The notes under the pieces: model-generated | Database searches by the model: none | The model's input: the letters and a program-made list of their open reading frames with translations, nothing else | Told to the model about the DNA's origin: nothing | Translations under genes and position numbers: made by a program | Shown here: positions 44,780-53,772 of the stretch, one piece after another | Layout of the letters: every line of letters starts with the position of its first letter | Numbering within the stretch: the stretch's first letter is position 1 | Source: Thiomargarita sp. | GTDB lineage: Bacteria; Pseudomonadota; Gammaproteobacteria; Beggiatoales; Beggiatoaceae | Assembly (NCBI GenBank): GCA_020721045.1 | Contig: DYNN01000005.1 | Coordinates: 1-64,000 of the forward strand | Direction of reading: 5' to 3' | DNA length: 64,000 nucleotides

Positions 44780-45406
44780 ATTAATTGTAATTTGGTATTG
44801 CGCTTGATCTGTTGCCAAATGACAAGCATAAGTTGTGGCTATCGGTATTGATTTGAGAAACCAAGTCTTTTCATACACAATCGCTTGATCGCCTTGTGTA
44901 TGAATATCTACCAAAGGAATGAGCAAACCACGTCCATCGGCTTTCATCACACTTTCCTTAATCGTCCAATAATCAAAAAATTTTGCATAAGAAATTGCCG
45001 GTTGACTGATGTCAAGCCATTGTGCTTGCGTCATATAATTTTTAAAATCAGTCACTTCTATCATTCTAATCTCTTCAATATCAATCCCTAATCGAATCCC
45101 CGCACCAATTGCGCACACTACATATTGACTAGAATGCGAAATATTAAAATCAATCGAGCGATCGATAAAAGGACGACCGTGCGTTTCTTTTTGCAGTTGA
45201 GTTAAACAATCTTCGGTATAACCTTGATTAATCAATACTTTTTTTAACAACAAATAGCTTAATAAACCTGTATGTTGATCTTGCCAACGGTGGTAACGAA
45301 TGATTTTTTGTTGTAGTAATTCAGGGAGTTGACGCCAATAAAATTGCCACTTTGCAGCAGTAAAAGCTTGGGTAAATTGCGCATAAAAAATATTAACCGT
45401 TAGCAT
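44765..45406 (-). CDS. Sfp-type 4'-phosphopantetheinyl transferase
   Basis: The 213-residue protein has the Sfp/AcpT layout: LSYLLLKKVLINQGY, GRPFIDRSIDFNISHSSQYV, GIRLGIDIEEIRMIE (Mg2+ acidic GIDIE) and FFDYWTIKESVMKADGRGL (WxxKES). It moves the phosphopantetheine arm from CoA to carrier-protein Ser residues. It is the most likely activator of the two ACP domains of the PKS 11 kb away. No other carrier gene is adjacent. Confidence 0.93.
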   Translation of the reverse strand: MLTVNIFYAQFTQAFTAAKWQFYWRQLPELLQQKIIRYHRWQDQHTGLLSYLLLKKVLINQGYTEDCLTQLQKETHGRPFIDRSIDFNISHSSQYVVCAIGAGIRLGIDIEEIRMIEVTDFKNYMTQAQWLDISQPAISYAKFFDYWTIKESVMKADGRGLLIPLVDIHTQGDQAIVYEKTWFLKSIPIATTYACHLATDQAQYQITINSVSF

Positions 45407-45430
45407 TATATTGAAGGTAAATCAGTGATT

Positions 45431-46105
45431 TTAAGTGGATACTGCATTGATTGGTATAGCCATTTTTGATTTGCTGCGATTATCAATTAACCGTTTGCCA
45501 GCCATTAAAAATCCTAAAACCAAGAAGCCACCTGGTGGTAAGATCATGATTAAATAACCTTTATAATTAGGAATCACCGTTAATTCTAAGAAAGCAAATG
45601 CATTTCCTAAAAACAAAGAAGCATTGGCGAATAATGTGCCGCTCCCTAAAATTTCTCGACATGCACCAAGTAGTACTAAAGCAAAAGTAAATCCTAATCC
45701 CATCATCACACCATCAACAATAGACGGTAATATTGGATGTCGAGAGGCATATGATTCAGCGCGCCCTAAAATGACACAGTTAGTAACAATTAAGGGAATA
45801 AATAACCCTAATACTTTATATAAATCATGTAAAAAAGCGTTCATTACCATATCGATAACAGTAACAGCAGTGGCAATAAGCAGAACAAATACGGGGATAC
45901 GAACTTCTTGAGTCACTACACCGCGAAACATTGAAATTAATACATTAGTGATAATTAAGACGATAGTCGTTGCTAATCCCATTCCTAAGCCATTTGTTGC
46001 TGTTGTGGTAACGGCGAGTGCAGGACATAAAGCAAGTTGTTGTGCAAAAACGGTGTTGTTACTCCACAGCCCTTCTTTAGTAATTAATTTGTAATCAATT
46101 GCCAT
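45431..46105 (-). CDS. rnfE: Rnf complex subunit E
   Basis: The 224-residue inner-membrane protein has six hydrophobic helices: LATTIVLIITNVLISMFR, VIDMVMNAFLHDLYKVLGLFIP-type core and TNCVILGRAESYASR, matching RnfE/NqrD-like subunits. The ATG at 46105 has AGGAG 8 bases upstream; a GTG three codons earlier is less likely. It is the last gene of rnfABCDGE. The Rnf complex couples ferredoxin:NAD+ electron transfer to ion movement across the inner membrane. Confidence 0.94.
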   Translation of the reverse strand: MAIDYKLITKEGLWSNNTVFAQQLALCPALAVTTTATNGLGMGLATTIVLIITNVLISMFRGVVTQEVRIPVFVLLIATAVTVIDMVMNAFLHDLYKVLGLFIPLIVTNCVILGRAESYASRHPILPSIVDGVMMGLGFTFALVLLGACREILGSGTLFANASLFLGNAFAFLELTVIPNYKGYLIMILPPGGFLVLGFLMAGKRLIDNRSKSKMAIPINAVST

Positions 46106-46116
46106 AGTGAACACTC

Positions 46117-46770
46117 CTATTGTGCTTTGGTTTCTGGTTCAGGTGGAAGTGGTGCTTTGACGATATCAGCTTGATGAACTGCAAAGAAATCCAATCCTTG
46201 TTTAACTGCTTTTACGACAGCACGTGGGGTAATTGTTGCGCCGGTGAATTGGTCAAATTGTCCACCATCTTTTTTAACATGCCAACCTGTTTCATTCGGA
46301 TTGTTTAGAGATAAGCCGTTAAATTTTAGAATCCAATCAGCTTTTGCTACTTCAATTTTATCGCCTAAGCCCGGTGTTTCAGCGTGAGATAAAACTCTAA
46401 CGCCTAGAATTTCACCTTGACGATTTACGCCCATGATTAAATTGATTTTACCCGCATAACCTTCACTACTTGTTTCATAGGCTACTGCAACAATTTGTTG
46501 TTCTTTGCGTGCTATATACATAGTGATTGCTTCTTTTTCATTCCCGTCAAGTGAAATGGTAAGAGTATCTTGTAATAGCTCGTTGTCATATAAATTGCTA
46601 GGAACTACTTGTTCTAAAAACACTTTTTTATCTGCTGCCATCGCCATTTCGATTGCTTGGTGAGTTTCGATATTGCTGATTGTTAACGCCATGCTGGCAA
46701 GAAATGCTATTCCACCTAATAAACCACTGTGATATCCCAACCGACTACGGTAGCTGGGGGTCAATGCCAT
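46117..46770 (-). CDS. rnfG: Rnf complex subunit G, start rebuilt by an inserted MITE
   Basis: The 217-residue subunit (from ATG 46770) has one N-terminal membrane helix (GLLGGIAFLASMALTISNI) and a periplasmic FMN-binding domain with DQFTGATITPRAVV, the S/TGAT motif whose last Thr carries covalent FMN. The native start was at 46946 (behind AGGAGGCA, overlapping the rnfD stop as ATGA), but a 152-bp element at 46764-46915 interrupts codons 10-11. The element's end supplies ATG GCA TTG in frame with ACCCCCAGCTAC, restoring MALTPSY. Another in-element ATG at 46812 would add 14 residues. No good ribosome site precedes either. Confidence 0.88.
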   Translation of the reverse strand: MALTPSYRSRLGYHSGLLGGIAFLASMALTISNIETHQAIEMAMAADKKVFLEQVVPSNLYDNELLQDTLTISLDGNEKEAITMYIARKEQQIVAVAYETSSEGYAGKINLIMGVNRQGEILGVRVLSHAETPGLGDKIEVAKADWILKFNGLSLNNPNETGWHVKKDGGQFDQFTGATITPRAVVKAVKQGLDFFAVHQADIVKAPLPPEPETKAQ

Positions 46771-46915
46771 TAAGTTAAGGAAAAATTGTAGGGTGCATAA
46801 GCGAAGCGTCATGCACCAAGAAGCGTGAGAGTTCCAAAAATCGGTGTATGACGCTGCGCTTATACACCCTACGAAAATCAGGTTAAGATAACTTCAGAGC
46901 TTAACTTAATGGCAT
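46764..46915. mobile_element. MITE inserted in the 5' end of rnfG
   Basis: ATGCCATTAAGTTAAG at 46764-46779 and its exact inverse at 46900-46915 bound the element; one more base on each side (46763/46916) also pairs. GTAGCTGGGGGTCA flanks it directly at 46750-46763 and 46917-46930, consistent with a 14-bp target duplication. Removing the element and one repeat restores an uninterrupted rnfG starting MSKGVMTPSYRSR. The ends match the element at 31600-31734, but the interior is a REP-like palindrome. Confidence 0.85.
46788..46872. repeat. REP-like palindrome inside the rnfG element
   Basis: GTAGGGTGCATAAGCG at 46788 onward and its inverse ending CTTATACACCCTAC at 46872 form an 85-bp hairpin. 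It is nearly identical on the left arm to 20798-20827. In rnf mRNA it would fold between the broken native start and the new start of rnfG. Confidence 0.8.
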
Positions 46916-46946
46916 TGTAGCTGGGGGTCATAACGCCTTTGCTCAT
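46878..46946 (-). other. Remnant leader frame of the native rnfG start
   Basis: From the native ATG (46946) the frame reads ten original rnfG codons (MSKGVMTPSY), then twelve element codons, and stops at 46878-46880. The strong AGGAGGCA site at 46951-46958 (plus-strand coordinates) still serves it. It is a 22-codon peptide that ends 107 bases before the rebuilt rnfG start, so rnfG translation may depend on re-initiation. Confidence 0.7.
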
Positions 46947-48031
46947 GATTTGCCTCCTTGTTCCAACGGTTTGCCTGAACGATTACGTCCATAAATACGT
47001 GGGCGAAAATAATGATCAATCAAGGGCGTAAGGGCATTCATGAGTAATATCGCAAATCCAATACCTTCTGGAAATGCACCCCAAGTCCGAATGACATATT
47101 CAATGCTGCTACAACCAACGCCAAAGAGAATTTTACCAAATGCCGTTGAAGGTGAAGTGACGGGATCGGTGGCAATGAAAAAAATGGCTAACATAGCACC
47201 ACCGTTCAACAAATGAAATAACGCATCTAAGTAGCGATCTGGATTGTAATAATGAAAACCACTGGCTAACGCAATCGTTGTGACAATCATAGCGACGGGA
47301 ATATGCCAAGTGATAATTTTTCTAAATAACAAATATAACCCACCGATTAATAGCAATAAACTGGACGATTCTCCCAAACTACCGTTAGTAAAGCCAACAA
47401 ATGAGTTGAGTAAACTGAAATTTTCCTGTTGTTGTAAAATCTCTGGAATACTGTGTCCTAAGGTCAATTCAGTTTTAATATGTCCCAATAACGACGCACT
47501 ACTAATAGCATCAATATCAGAAATACCAATAAAAGTAATTTGCAAACTTTCTAAGAATCCTGGTGAACCGGTAAATAATAATGGGTGCGGACTGATCCAA
47601 GTGGTCATTTCTAAAGGAAAAGCGATTAACAACATCACACGCGCTAACATCGCTGGATTAAAAACGTTTTGTCCTAATCCACCAAATAACTGTTTACCAA
47701 TGACAATCGCAAAAGTGCTACCAACAATGGCTATCCACCAAGGTGCCCAAGGCGGCATTGCTAATGCGACGAGTAAACCGGTTAATAAAGCAGAACCATC
47801 AGTTAAAAATGGACGTATTGGTTTATTCATTAACCATAAACAACCATATTCTGCCACTAATGCAGATAACAGACTGATAATAATCAAATATAATGTGGGT
47901 AATCCAAACAGGTAAATAGCAAATAATGTCACTGGCAATAGTGCGATAATGACATTACCCATAATATATTGAACAGAATTATCTGCATGGGTGTGAGGAC
48001 CGCTAATTAAAATTGTCTGATTGGTACTCAT
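46943..48031 (-). CDS. rnfD: Rnf complex subunit D
   Basis: The 362-residue polytopic protein has about ten helices: ISGPHTHADNSVQYIMGNVI start, GSALLTGLLVALAMPPWAPW, GLGQNVFNPAMLARVMLLIA and IFFIATDPVTSPSTAFGKI, matching RnfD/NqrB-type subunits, which carry covalent FMN. Length is typical. Its TGA overlaps the original rnfG ATG, showing that the two were translationally coupled before the element inserted. Confidence 0.95.
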   Translation of the reverse strand: MSTNQTILISGPHTHADNSVQYIMGNVIIALLPVTLFAIYLFGLPTLYLIIISLLSALVAEYGCLWLMNKPIRPFLTDGSALLTGLLVALAMPPWAPWWIAIVGSTFAIVIGKQLFGGLGQNVFNPAMLARVMLLIAFPLEMTTWISPHPLLFTGSPGFLESLQITFIGISDIDAISSASLLGHIKTELTLGHSIPEILQQQENFSLLNSFVGFTNGSLGESSSLLLLIGGLYLLFRKIITWHIPVAMIVTTIALASGFHYYNPDRYLDALFHLLNGGAMLAIFFIATDPVTSPSTAFGKILFGVGCSSIEYVIRTWGAFPEGIGFAILLMNALTPLIDHYFRPRIYGRNRSGKPLEQGGKS

Positions 48032-48070
48032 GTTAATATCCTGTGCAATGCTGTTAGAAAGTAAAAAACT

Positions 48071-49537
48071 TTAATCATCATCATGTTGTGTTGCTGTCTC
48101 ACGTTTTGCCTTTTCAGTACGCCGTTTTTCAGCCGCTAAACGTTTGGCTTCTTTTTCTTTAGCAATACGTTGTTGTCGTAATTCAGCAAGCTTGCGTGTT
48201 TCTTCTGTTTTATGTTTACGCTGTTGACGTGCGGCTAATTCCCCTTTAGCGTAGTTAAAATACTGTACTAACGGAATATGAGCCGGACACACATAAGAGC
48301 AACAACCGCACGCCACACAATCGATTAAACCAAAATCAACCGCACCTTCTAATTTATTCGACCGAATATGTGCAGCCATGGTTAAAGGTAATAAACCACA
48401 AGGACACGCATCTACACAACTACCGCAACGAATACAAGGTGTTGCAGCTTGATGAGATACTTCTTGTTCACTTAAAGCAATAATGCCGCTAGTGCCTTTA
48501 ACCACCGGGACTTGCATAGAAGGCATCACTTGACCCATCATAGGACCGCCCATTAACAACCGCGCTGGAGTTTCTTTCAAACCACCACAAAATTCGATCA
48601 CATCTCGTAGAGACGCACCAATGGGTACTTCCACATTTTGCGGTTCTTGAATTGCCCCACCGCCTACGGTAACCACACGCGAAACTAAAGGACGACCGTG
48701 ACGAATTGCTTGATGTATCGCATAAGCAGTACCCACATTATGCACTAAAACACCAATATCCGCGCCTAAACCACCCGCTGGCACTTCTAAACCGGTTACT
48801 GTTTGAATTAAATGCTTTTCAGAACCCATAGGATAACGTGCTGGCACAGATACAACCGTAATATCCGCATAATGCCCGCAAGATTTTTGCATTGCAGCAA
48901 TAGCTTCTGGTTTATTATTTTCAATTGCAATCAAAGCTTTCTCAGCCTGAACTGCACGCAAAATAATACGCACGCCATCAACAACTTGATCTGATCGTTC
49001 TTGCATCAATCGATCGTCACAAGTTAAATAAGGTTCACATTCGCCGCCATTGATAATCAGTTGCTTAATTTTATGGCGTAAACTGAGTTTTAATTTCACT
49101 GCTGAAGGAAAAGTTGCCCCACCCATGCCCACAATACCCGCAGCACCGACGTGAGCAGCGACTTCTTCAGCAGTCAATCGCAAGGGATCAGTACTGGTAA
49201 TTGAATTAAGCCATTGATCTTCACTATTGGTTTCCAAAGTAATCATACGTACTGACAAACCCGACGGATGGGGTGCCGTCATTTCACTAATATTATTCAC
49301 AATTCCAGAAGTCGGAGCGTGTACAGGAGCTGATACCATGCCTTGACTATGTGCTAATAATTGTCCTTTTGCGACCTGATCACCAATTTTTACCTCAGAC
49401 TCAGCGGGTGCGCCAATATGTTGTTGCAAAGGCACATAAAGGTATTTTGGCATCGGCATCACTGCAATAGGTTTTGCGGTTGTTGCTAGCTTATGACCCT
49501 CTGGATGTATACCACCACGGAAACGAAACAGTTTCAT
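48071..49537 (-). CDS. rnfC: Rnf complex subunit C
   Basis: The 488-residue peripheral subunit has an N-terminal FRGGIHPEGHKLAT, a Rossmann/SLBB region with GIVGMGGATFPSAVKL (NADH/FMN binding) and INGGECEPYLTCDDRLM. Two [4Fe-4S] ferredoxin motifs follow: PCIRCGSCVDACPCGLLP and DCVACGCCSYVCPAHIPL. A short Lys/Arg/Glu-rich coiled tail (about 430-488) replaces the long Ala/Lys repeat tail of some gammaproteobacterial RnfC. It is 33 bp after rnfB. Confidence 0.95.
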   Translation of the reverse strand: MKLFRFRGGIHPEGHKLATTAKPIAVMPMPKYLYVPLQQHIGAPAESEVKIGDQVAKGQLLAHSQGMVSAPVHAPTSGIVNNISEMTAPHPSGLSVRMITLETNSEDQWLNSITSTDPLRLTAEEVAAHVGAAGIVGMGGATFPSAVKLKLSLRHKIKQLIINGGECEPYLTCDDRLMQERSDQVVDGVRIILRAVQAEKALIAIENNKPEAIAAMQKSCGHYADITVVSVPARYPMGSEKHLIQTVTGLEVPAGGLGADIGVLVHNVGTAYAIHQAIRHGRPLVSRVVTVGGGAIQEPQNVEVPIGASLRDVIEFCGGLKETPARLLMGGPMMGQVMPSMQVPVVKGTSGIIALSEQEVSHQAATPCIRCGSCVDACPCGLLPLTMAAHIRSNKLEGAVDFGLIDCVACGCCSYVCPAHIPLVQYFNYAKGELAARQQRKHKTEETRKLAELRQQRIAKEKEAKRLAAEKRRTEKAKRETATQHDDD

Positions 49538-49576
49538 TGAATAATGCTCTTTATGATGAATTGCATGAGAAATCGG

Positions 49577-50119
49577 TTAGGAAAGTGCTAAAATGAGTTC
49601 AGGCTTTTGCCATTTCCAAGTTTTCAATGTGACTTCAATAGGATGCATTTGTAAACATTCAGTTGGGCACACTTGAACACATGATTTACACCCAGTACAC
49701 GCATCACGAATAACCACATGAATTTGTTTAGGACCACCGACAATGGCGTAAGTTGGACAGACTTTAAAACATCGAGTGCAGCCCGTGCAATGAGCTTCAA
49801 AGACCTTAGCAACCATTGGGGGTCCATCCTCCATATCAGATAAATCAACGGAAACGCCTAATTTCGCTGCTAATTCTTCAGCTAAAATTTTCCCACCCGG
49901 AGGACAAACAGTGACAGGCGCTTCTCCATTAGCTAATGCAGTCGCTGCTGGCGTACAACCCGGATAACCACATTGACCACATTGAGAACCGGGTAACATC
50001 ACTTCAATTTCAGAAACTAATGCACTGGTTTCTACTTTAAAAACGCGCGCAGCATAACCTAAGATATATCCTAAACTTAAGCCAAGCACGGTCAAACAAA
50101 AAATAGCAGCTAACATCAT
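49577..50119 (-). CDS. rnfB: Rnf complex subunit B
   Basis: The 180-residue iron-sulfur subunit has an N-terminal anchor helix (AAIFCLTVLGLSLGYILGYA), then a Fe-S cluster motif MLPGSQCGQCGYPGCTPAA...CPPGG and two ferredoxin motifs (HCTGCTRCFKVCPTYAI; ACTGCKSCVQVCPTECL). It passes electrons from ferredoxin into the complex. AAGGATATTT lies before tandem ATGs. It follows rnfA by 11 bp. Confidence 0.95.
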   Translation of the reverse strand: MMLAAIFCLTVLGLSLGYILGYAARVFKVETSALVSEIEVMLPGSQCGQCGYPGCTPAATALANGEAPVTVCPPGGKILAEELAAKLGVSVDLSDMEDGPPMVAKVFEAHCTGCTRCFKVCPTYAIVGGPKQIHVVIRDACTGCKSCVQVCPTECLQMHPIEVTLKTWKWQKPELILALS

Positions 50120-50130
50120 GATAAATATCC

Positions 50131-50712
50131 TTATTTAAAAGATAAACCGGTAAAGCCCATGAATGCCATTGATAATAAGCCGGCTGTAACGAATGCAATG
50201 GGAGAACCTACGAAAGCTGCGGGTACAGTAGAAATAGCTAATCTTTCACGTAATCCTGCAAAAATGACCATCACTAGGGTAAAACCTACTGAAGAGCCAA
50301 AACCATATACCGTGCTTTGTAATAAACCCAATTTTTCTTGTACAGTTAACAATGCTACGCCCAATACTGCGCAATTAGTTGTAATTAAAGGTAAAAAAAT
50401 CCCTAATACTTGATATAATACAGGACTGGTTTTGTGAATCACCATTTCAGTGAACTGTACAACGGCGGCAATGACTAAGATGAAAGAAAGTATACGTAAG
50501 AAACCAACATCTAAAGGAATTAAAATATAGTGTTCAATCAACCAACTAGAAACAGCAGCGAGTGTAAGCACAAAAGTTGTCGCTAATCCCATACTCAAAG
50601 CGGTACCTAATTTGTTTGATACGCCCATAAAAGGACATAAACCAAGAAATTTGCTTAACACAACATTGTTGACTAACACCGTGGTTAATAGCAAAATTAA
50701 ATACTCACTCAC
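50131..50712 (-). CDS. rnfA: Rnf complex subunit A
   Basis: The 193-residue six-helix inner-membrane protein has [24 protein letters not shown] with the conserved Cys, and [17 protein letters not shown] (a second Cys motif that, with RnfE, holds a [2Fe-2S] at the membrane). I choose the GTG at 50712 because GGAGGG is 7 bases upstream and SEYLILLL is the family N terminus; the longer frame starting 50760 lacks this support. First gene of the operon. Confidence 0.94.
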   Translation of the reverse strand: MSEYLILLLTTVLVNNVVLSKFLGLCPFMGVSNKLGTALSMGLATTFVLTLAAVSSWLIEHYILIPLDVGFLRILSFILVIAAVVQFTEMVIHKTSPVLYQVLGIFLPLITTNCAVLGVALLTVQEKLGLLQSTVYGFGSSVGFTLVMVIFAGLRERLAISTVPAAFVGSPIAFVTAGLLSMAFMGFTGLSFK

Positions 50713-51058
50713 CGTCGCACCCTCCACAAAAAGTAAACTTAGAAGCCAGTTTAGCATCAAGTATGCCAGTGAATTTTTAAGATTTATTAATAATTAAATG
50801 AAGAAGTTACAGAATAATTTTGCGGTGCAATATTGTCATATGTTTGATTTAAACCAATTGTAATCACACCGATTTTGTAGCAAACATGACAAATTTTTGC
50901 GATGGCAGTTAATAGAGAGGGAAATATAGTTTATAAGAAAAACTCGAAAATTTAGGATAGAATACAAAGAATTATGCTTAAAGTAGTAATCTATTTCTCT
51001 TACGATTATACTATGCTCGCCTGATAGTATTGATGATTATAAATAAAAGCGATTAGTA

Positions 51059-51075
51059 TGCACTATTTCGGTGCA
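51059..51075. promoter_or_regulatory. NtrC-type binding site upstream of glnA
   Basis: TGCACTATTTCGGTGCA is a 17-bp dyad matching the enterobacterial NtrC consensus (TGCAC-N7-GTGCA). It lies 97 bp before the first base of the sigma-54-like promoter element, the usual upstream-activator distance. It is in the 541-bp gap between rnfA and glnA, which has no gene. Confidence 0.75.
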
Positions 51076-51155
51076 TATCATTAACGTTTGAACTTCATTT
51101 GTGCATATTTTAAATGAAAGATAACTAATCGATTGTATTTAAACAAAATAATCAA

Positions 51156-51170
51156 TGGCATATTTCGTGC
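51156..51170 (+). promoter_or_regulatory. Sigma-54-type promoter for glnA
   Basis: TGGCATATTTCGTGC has the invariant GG and GC 10 bases apart as in -24/-12 promoters (consensus TGGCAC-N5-TTGC; two departures). The implied start of transcription is near 51182, leaving a leader of about 70 bases to the glnA ATG. Confidence 0.65.
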
Positions 51171-51253
51171 TAAAATAGGCTGCATGTTTTTAATAGTTCT
51201 CATTCGGTAAACAAATAACAAACTCAAATATCCCTTTATTTGGAGAATAGAAT

Positions 51254-52663
51254 ATGGCTGGTGATAGTGTTTTAAATTTAATTAAGGAAAGAGAAGTCAA
51301 ATTTGTAGATTTTCGTTTTACAGATACCAAAGGCAAGGAACAGCACGTAACAGTACCTGCCAGCACAGTTGATGAAGACATTTTTGTTGATGGTAAAATG
51401 TTCGATGGTTCATCAATTGCCGGTTGGAAAGGGATTAATGAGTCTGATATGATTTTAATGCCGGACCCTGACACTGCAGTGATTGATCCATTTTTTGATG
51501 AAATTACCCTAAATTTGCGTTGTGATGTAGTAGAACCTTCAACGATGCAAGGTTATGAGCGCGATCCACGTTCTTTGGCTAGACGTGCAGAAAGTTATTT
51601 AAAATCTACTGGAATCGCAGATACTGCCTACTTTGGTCCTGAAAACGAATTCTTTATTTTTGATGATGTTCGTTGGGGTGCAACGATGCAAGGCTCATTT
51701 TGTAAAATTGACTCTGATGAAGCCGGTTGGAATTCTGAAAAAGTGTTTCAAGACGGTAATATCGGTCATCGTCCTGGCACCAAAGGCGGTTATTTCCCTG
51801 TTCCTCCTGTTGATTCCCTCCAAGATTTACGTTCAGCCATGTGCTTAACTTTAGAAGAAATGGGCTTAAAAGTTGAAGTGCATCATCACGAAGTTGCCAC
51901 AGCCGGTCAATGCGAAATTGGCGTTGGATTTGATACTTTGCTGAAAAAAGCAGATGAAGTGCAAATTCTTAAATATGTCATTATGAACGTTGCTCATACT
52001 TATGGTAAAACCGCGACTTTTATGCCAAAACCGATGGTGGGTGACAATGGTAGTGGTATGCATGTACATCAATCTCTAGCCAAAAATGGAGTGAATTTAT
52101 TCTCCGGTGATAAGTACGGCGGTTTATCCGAAACGGCTTTATATTACATTGGTGGCATTATCAAACATGCGCGCGCTTTAAATGCTTTTACTAATGCAGC
52201 AACCAATAGTTACAAACGCTTGGTCCCTGGTTTTGAAGCACCGGTATTACTCGCTTATTCAGCACGTAACCGTTCTGCCTCCATTCGGATTCCTTACGTT
52301 TCTAATCCAAAAGCACGTCGTATTGAAGTACGTTTCCCAGATTCTACTGCCAACCCTTATTTTGCGTTTGCTGCAATGTTGATGGCAGGATTAGACGGTA
52401 TTCAAAATAAAATTCATCCGGGCGAAGCGATGGATAAAAATTTATATGATTTACCGCCTGAAGAAGAAAAACAAATTCCTACAGTATGTCATGCATTAGA
52501 TATGGCGTTGACTGCATTAGAACAAGATCATGATTTCTTATTGAAAGGTGATGTCTTTACCAAAGATATGATCAACGCTTACATCGAATTAAAAATGCAA
52601 GAAGTCACGCGTTTACGTATGACCACGCATCCAATTGAATTTGATATGTATTATAGCTTGTAA
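51254..52663 (+). CDS. glnA: Glutamine synthetase, type I
   Basis: The 469-residue GSI-beta enzyme forms glutamine from glutamate, ammonia and ATP. Signatures: [17 protein letters not shown] near 50, [46 protein letters not shown] (ATP-binding), [10 protein letters not shown], and the adenylylation site [11 protein letters not shown] with Tyr near 397. It is therefore probably controlled by adenylylation as well as by the NtrC/sigma-54 site upstream. TTTGGAGAA precedes the ATG. Confidence 0.97.
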   Translation: MAGDSVLNLIKEREVKFVDFRFTDTKGKEQHVTVPASTVDEDIFVDGKMFDGSSIAGWKGINESDMILMPDPDTAVIDPFFDEITLNLRCDVVEPSTMQGYERDPRSLARRAESYLKSTGIADTAYFGPENEFFIFDDVRWGATMQGSFCKIDSDEAGWNSEKVFQDGNIGHRPGTKGGYFPVPPVDSLQDLRSAMCLTLEEMGLKVEVHHHEVATAGQCEIGVGFDTLLKKADEVQILKYVIMNVAHTYGKTATFMPKPMVGDNGSGMHVHQSLAKNGVNLFSGDKYGGLSETALYYIGGIIKHARALNAFTNAATNSYKRLVPGFEAPVLLAYSARNRSASIRIPYVSNPKARRIEVRFPDSTANPYFAFAAMLMAGLDGIQNKIHPGEAMDKNLYDLPPEEEKQIPTVCHALDMALTALEQDHDFLLKGDVFTKDMINAYIELKMQEVTRLRMTTHPIEFDMYYSL

Positions 52664-52672
52664 TTTCAAATA

Positions 52673-52701
52673 GATGCGGTAAGCTAATTGCAAACCGCAT
52701 C
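52673..52701. terminator. Terminator between glnA and the hydroxyacyl-CoA dehydrogenase gene
   Basis: GATGCGGT (52673-52680) pairs with ACCGCATC (52694-52701), followed by GACCACTTTTTC. It serves glnA and may also act for the convergent gene ending at 52712. Confidence 0.6.
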
Positions 52702-52711
52702 GACCACTTTT

Positions 52712-53569
52712 TCACACCGGATATTTGTAAAACCCCTCACCGTTCTTACGTCCATACAAACCCGCATCAACCATTTTCTTTAATAAAGGACAAGGACGAT
52801 ATTTGCTGTCATTAAAACTTTCATATAGCACGTCTAAAGAAAATAAAATCGTATCTAAACCAATTAAATCGGCAGTTTCCAAAGGACCCATTTTATGTCC
52901 AAAACAAGATTTAAAAATTTTATCCACATCCGCCGCCGTTGCCACTTGATCTTGAACTAAAAAAATCGCTTCATTAACGGTTAGCATCAAGACACGGTTA
53001 GAAACAAAACCGGGCGAATCATTGACCAACACGCTGCTTTTACCCATTTGTGCGAGAAAAGCATTTGCCGTTGCGATTGTTGCTTCAGAAGTATGATAAC
53101 CTTTAATCACTTCAACAACCGTTTTCATCGGCACTGGATTCATGAAATGCATACCAATCACTTGAGCCGGACGTTGCGTCGCTGAACCAATCCGCGTAAT
53201 TGAAATGGCAGAAGTATTTGCAGCAAAAACACAATGTGTCGGACAAATACTATCTAGCTGAGCATAAACGGCTTTTTTAATTTCCCATTTTTCAACCACA
53301 TTTTCAACCACAAAATCAACACTACTTAATTGTTGATAATCAGTGGTGAAGTTAATTTTTTGAATGGTTTCGTCAGGATTAGCCGATGTTGCCGCTTTAT
53401 TAAATAAACTTTGTAATCGTACTGTTTGGTAAATTTCCTGTTTCGCATTTGCTAATACAGCATCATTCAAATCAACTAATACAACCTGATGATCGGTTTG
53501 GGCTAAATTTTGTGCAACTCCCCGCCCCATCACACCCGCTCCAATTACGCCAATTGTTTTAAGTTTCAT
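52712..53569 (-). CDS. 3-hydroxyacyl-CoA (3-hydroxybutyryl-CoA) dehydrogenase
   Basis: The 285-residue protein has an NAD-binding Rossmann start (KTIGVIGAGVMGRGVAQNLA), FAANTSAISITRIG, the family stretch VIGMHFMNPVPMKTVVEVIKG (catalytic His/Asn region) and SPGFVSNRVLMLTVNEAI. It oxidises 3-hydroxyacyl-CoA or reduces the ketone. The same family includes enzymes that make hydroxymalonyl-type PKS extender units, and it lies at the end of a minus-strand series that begins with a PKS, so a role there is possible but unproven. I prefer ATG 53569 to a GTG at 53578. Confidence 0.88.
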   Translation of the reverse strand: MKLKTIGVIGAGVMGRGVAQNLAQTDHQVVLVDLNDAVLANAKQEIYQTVRLQSLFNKAATSANPDETIQKINFTTDYQQLSSVDFVVENVVEKWEIKKAVYAQLDSICPTHCVFAANTSAISITRIGSATQRPAQVIGMHFMNPVPMKTVVEVIKGYHTSEATIATANAFLAQMGKSSVLVNDSPGFVSNRVLMLTVNEAIFLVQDQVATAADVDKIFKSCFGHKMGPLETADLIGLDTILFSLDVLYESFNDSKYRPCPLLKKMVDAGLYGRKNGEGFYKYPV

Positions 53570-53759
53570 TTGATTCACTTTTAGTTTTCACAAATTGATC
53601 AGTTTTTTTATCTGAAGCCAATACTAATAATAAACCAATCAGCGGTGTAAGTAGAATAGAACCGAAAAAATATCCCCAAAATCCCATTTTTCTATTTCTA
53701 CCCAAAATGCCCAGTAAAAAACTTATAAATACAACTGCAATCACAATTTTTATATGCAT
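53559..53759 (-). CDS. Small two-helix membrane protein
   Basis: The 66-residue protein has two hydrophobic helices (IVIAVVFISFLLGILG and GFWGYFFGSILLTPLIGLLL) and a polar C-terminal tail (DKKTDQFVKTKSESNET). The ATG at 53759 follows AGAGG at proper spacing. The longer frame upstream lies in the substrate-binding-protein gene. It overlaps the dehydrogenase start by 11 bases. Function unknown. Confidence 0.6.
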   Translation of the reverse strand: MHIKIVIAVVFISFLLGILGRNRKMGFWGYFFGSILLTPLIGLLLVLASDKKTDQFVKTKSESNET

Positions 53760-53772
53760 AATTACCTCTACT

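Noticed and set aside
47280-47915. 211-codon plus-strand frame opposite rnfD
   Set aside because: Mirror frame of a well-supported membrane protein; composition is the complement of hydrophobic codons.
20752-51253. tRNA, rRNA and CRISPR in the larger gaps (20752-21099, 21316-21732, 31206-31948, 50713-51253)
   Set aside because: No cloverleaf-like T-loop motif, rRNA sequence or regularly spaced direct repeats with unique spacers were seen by eye.
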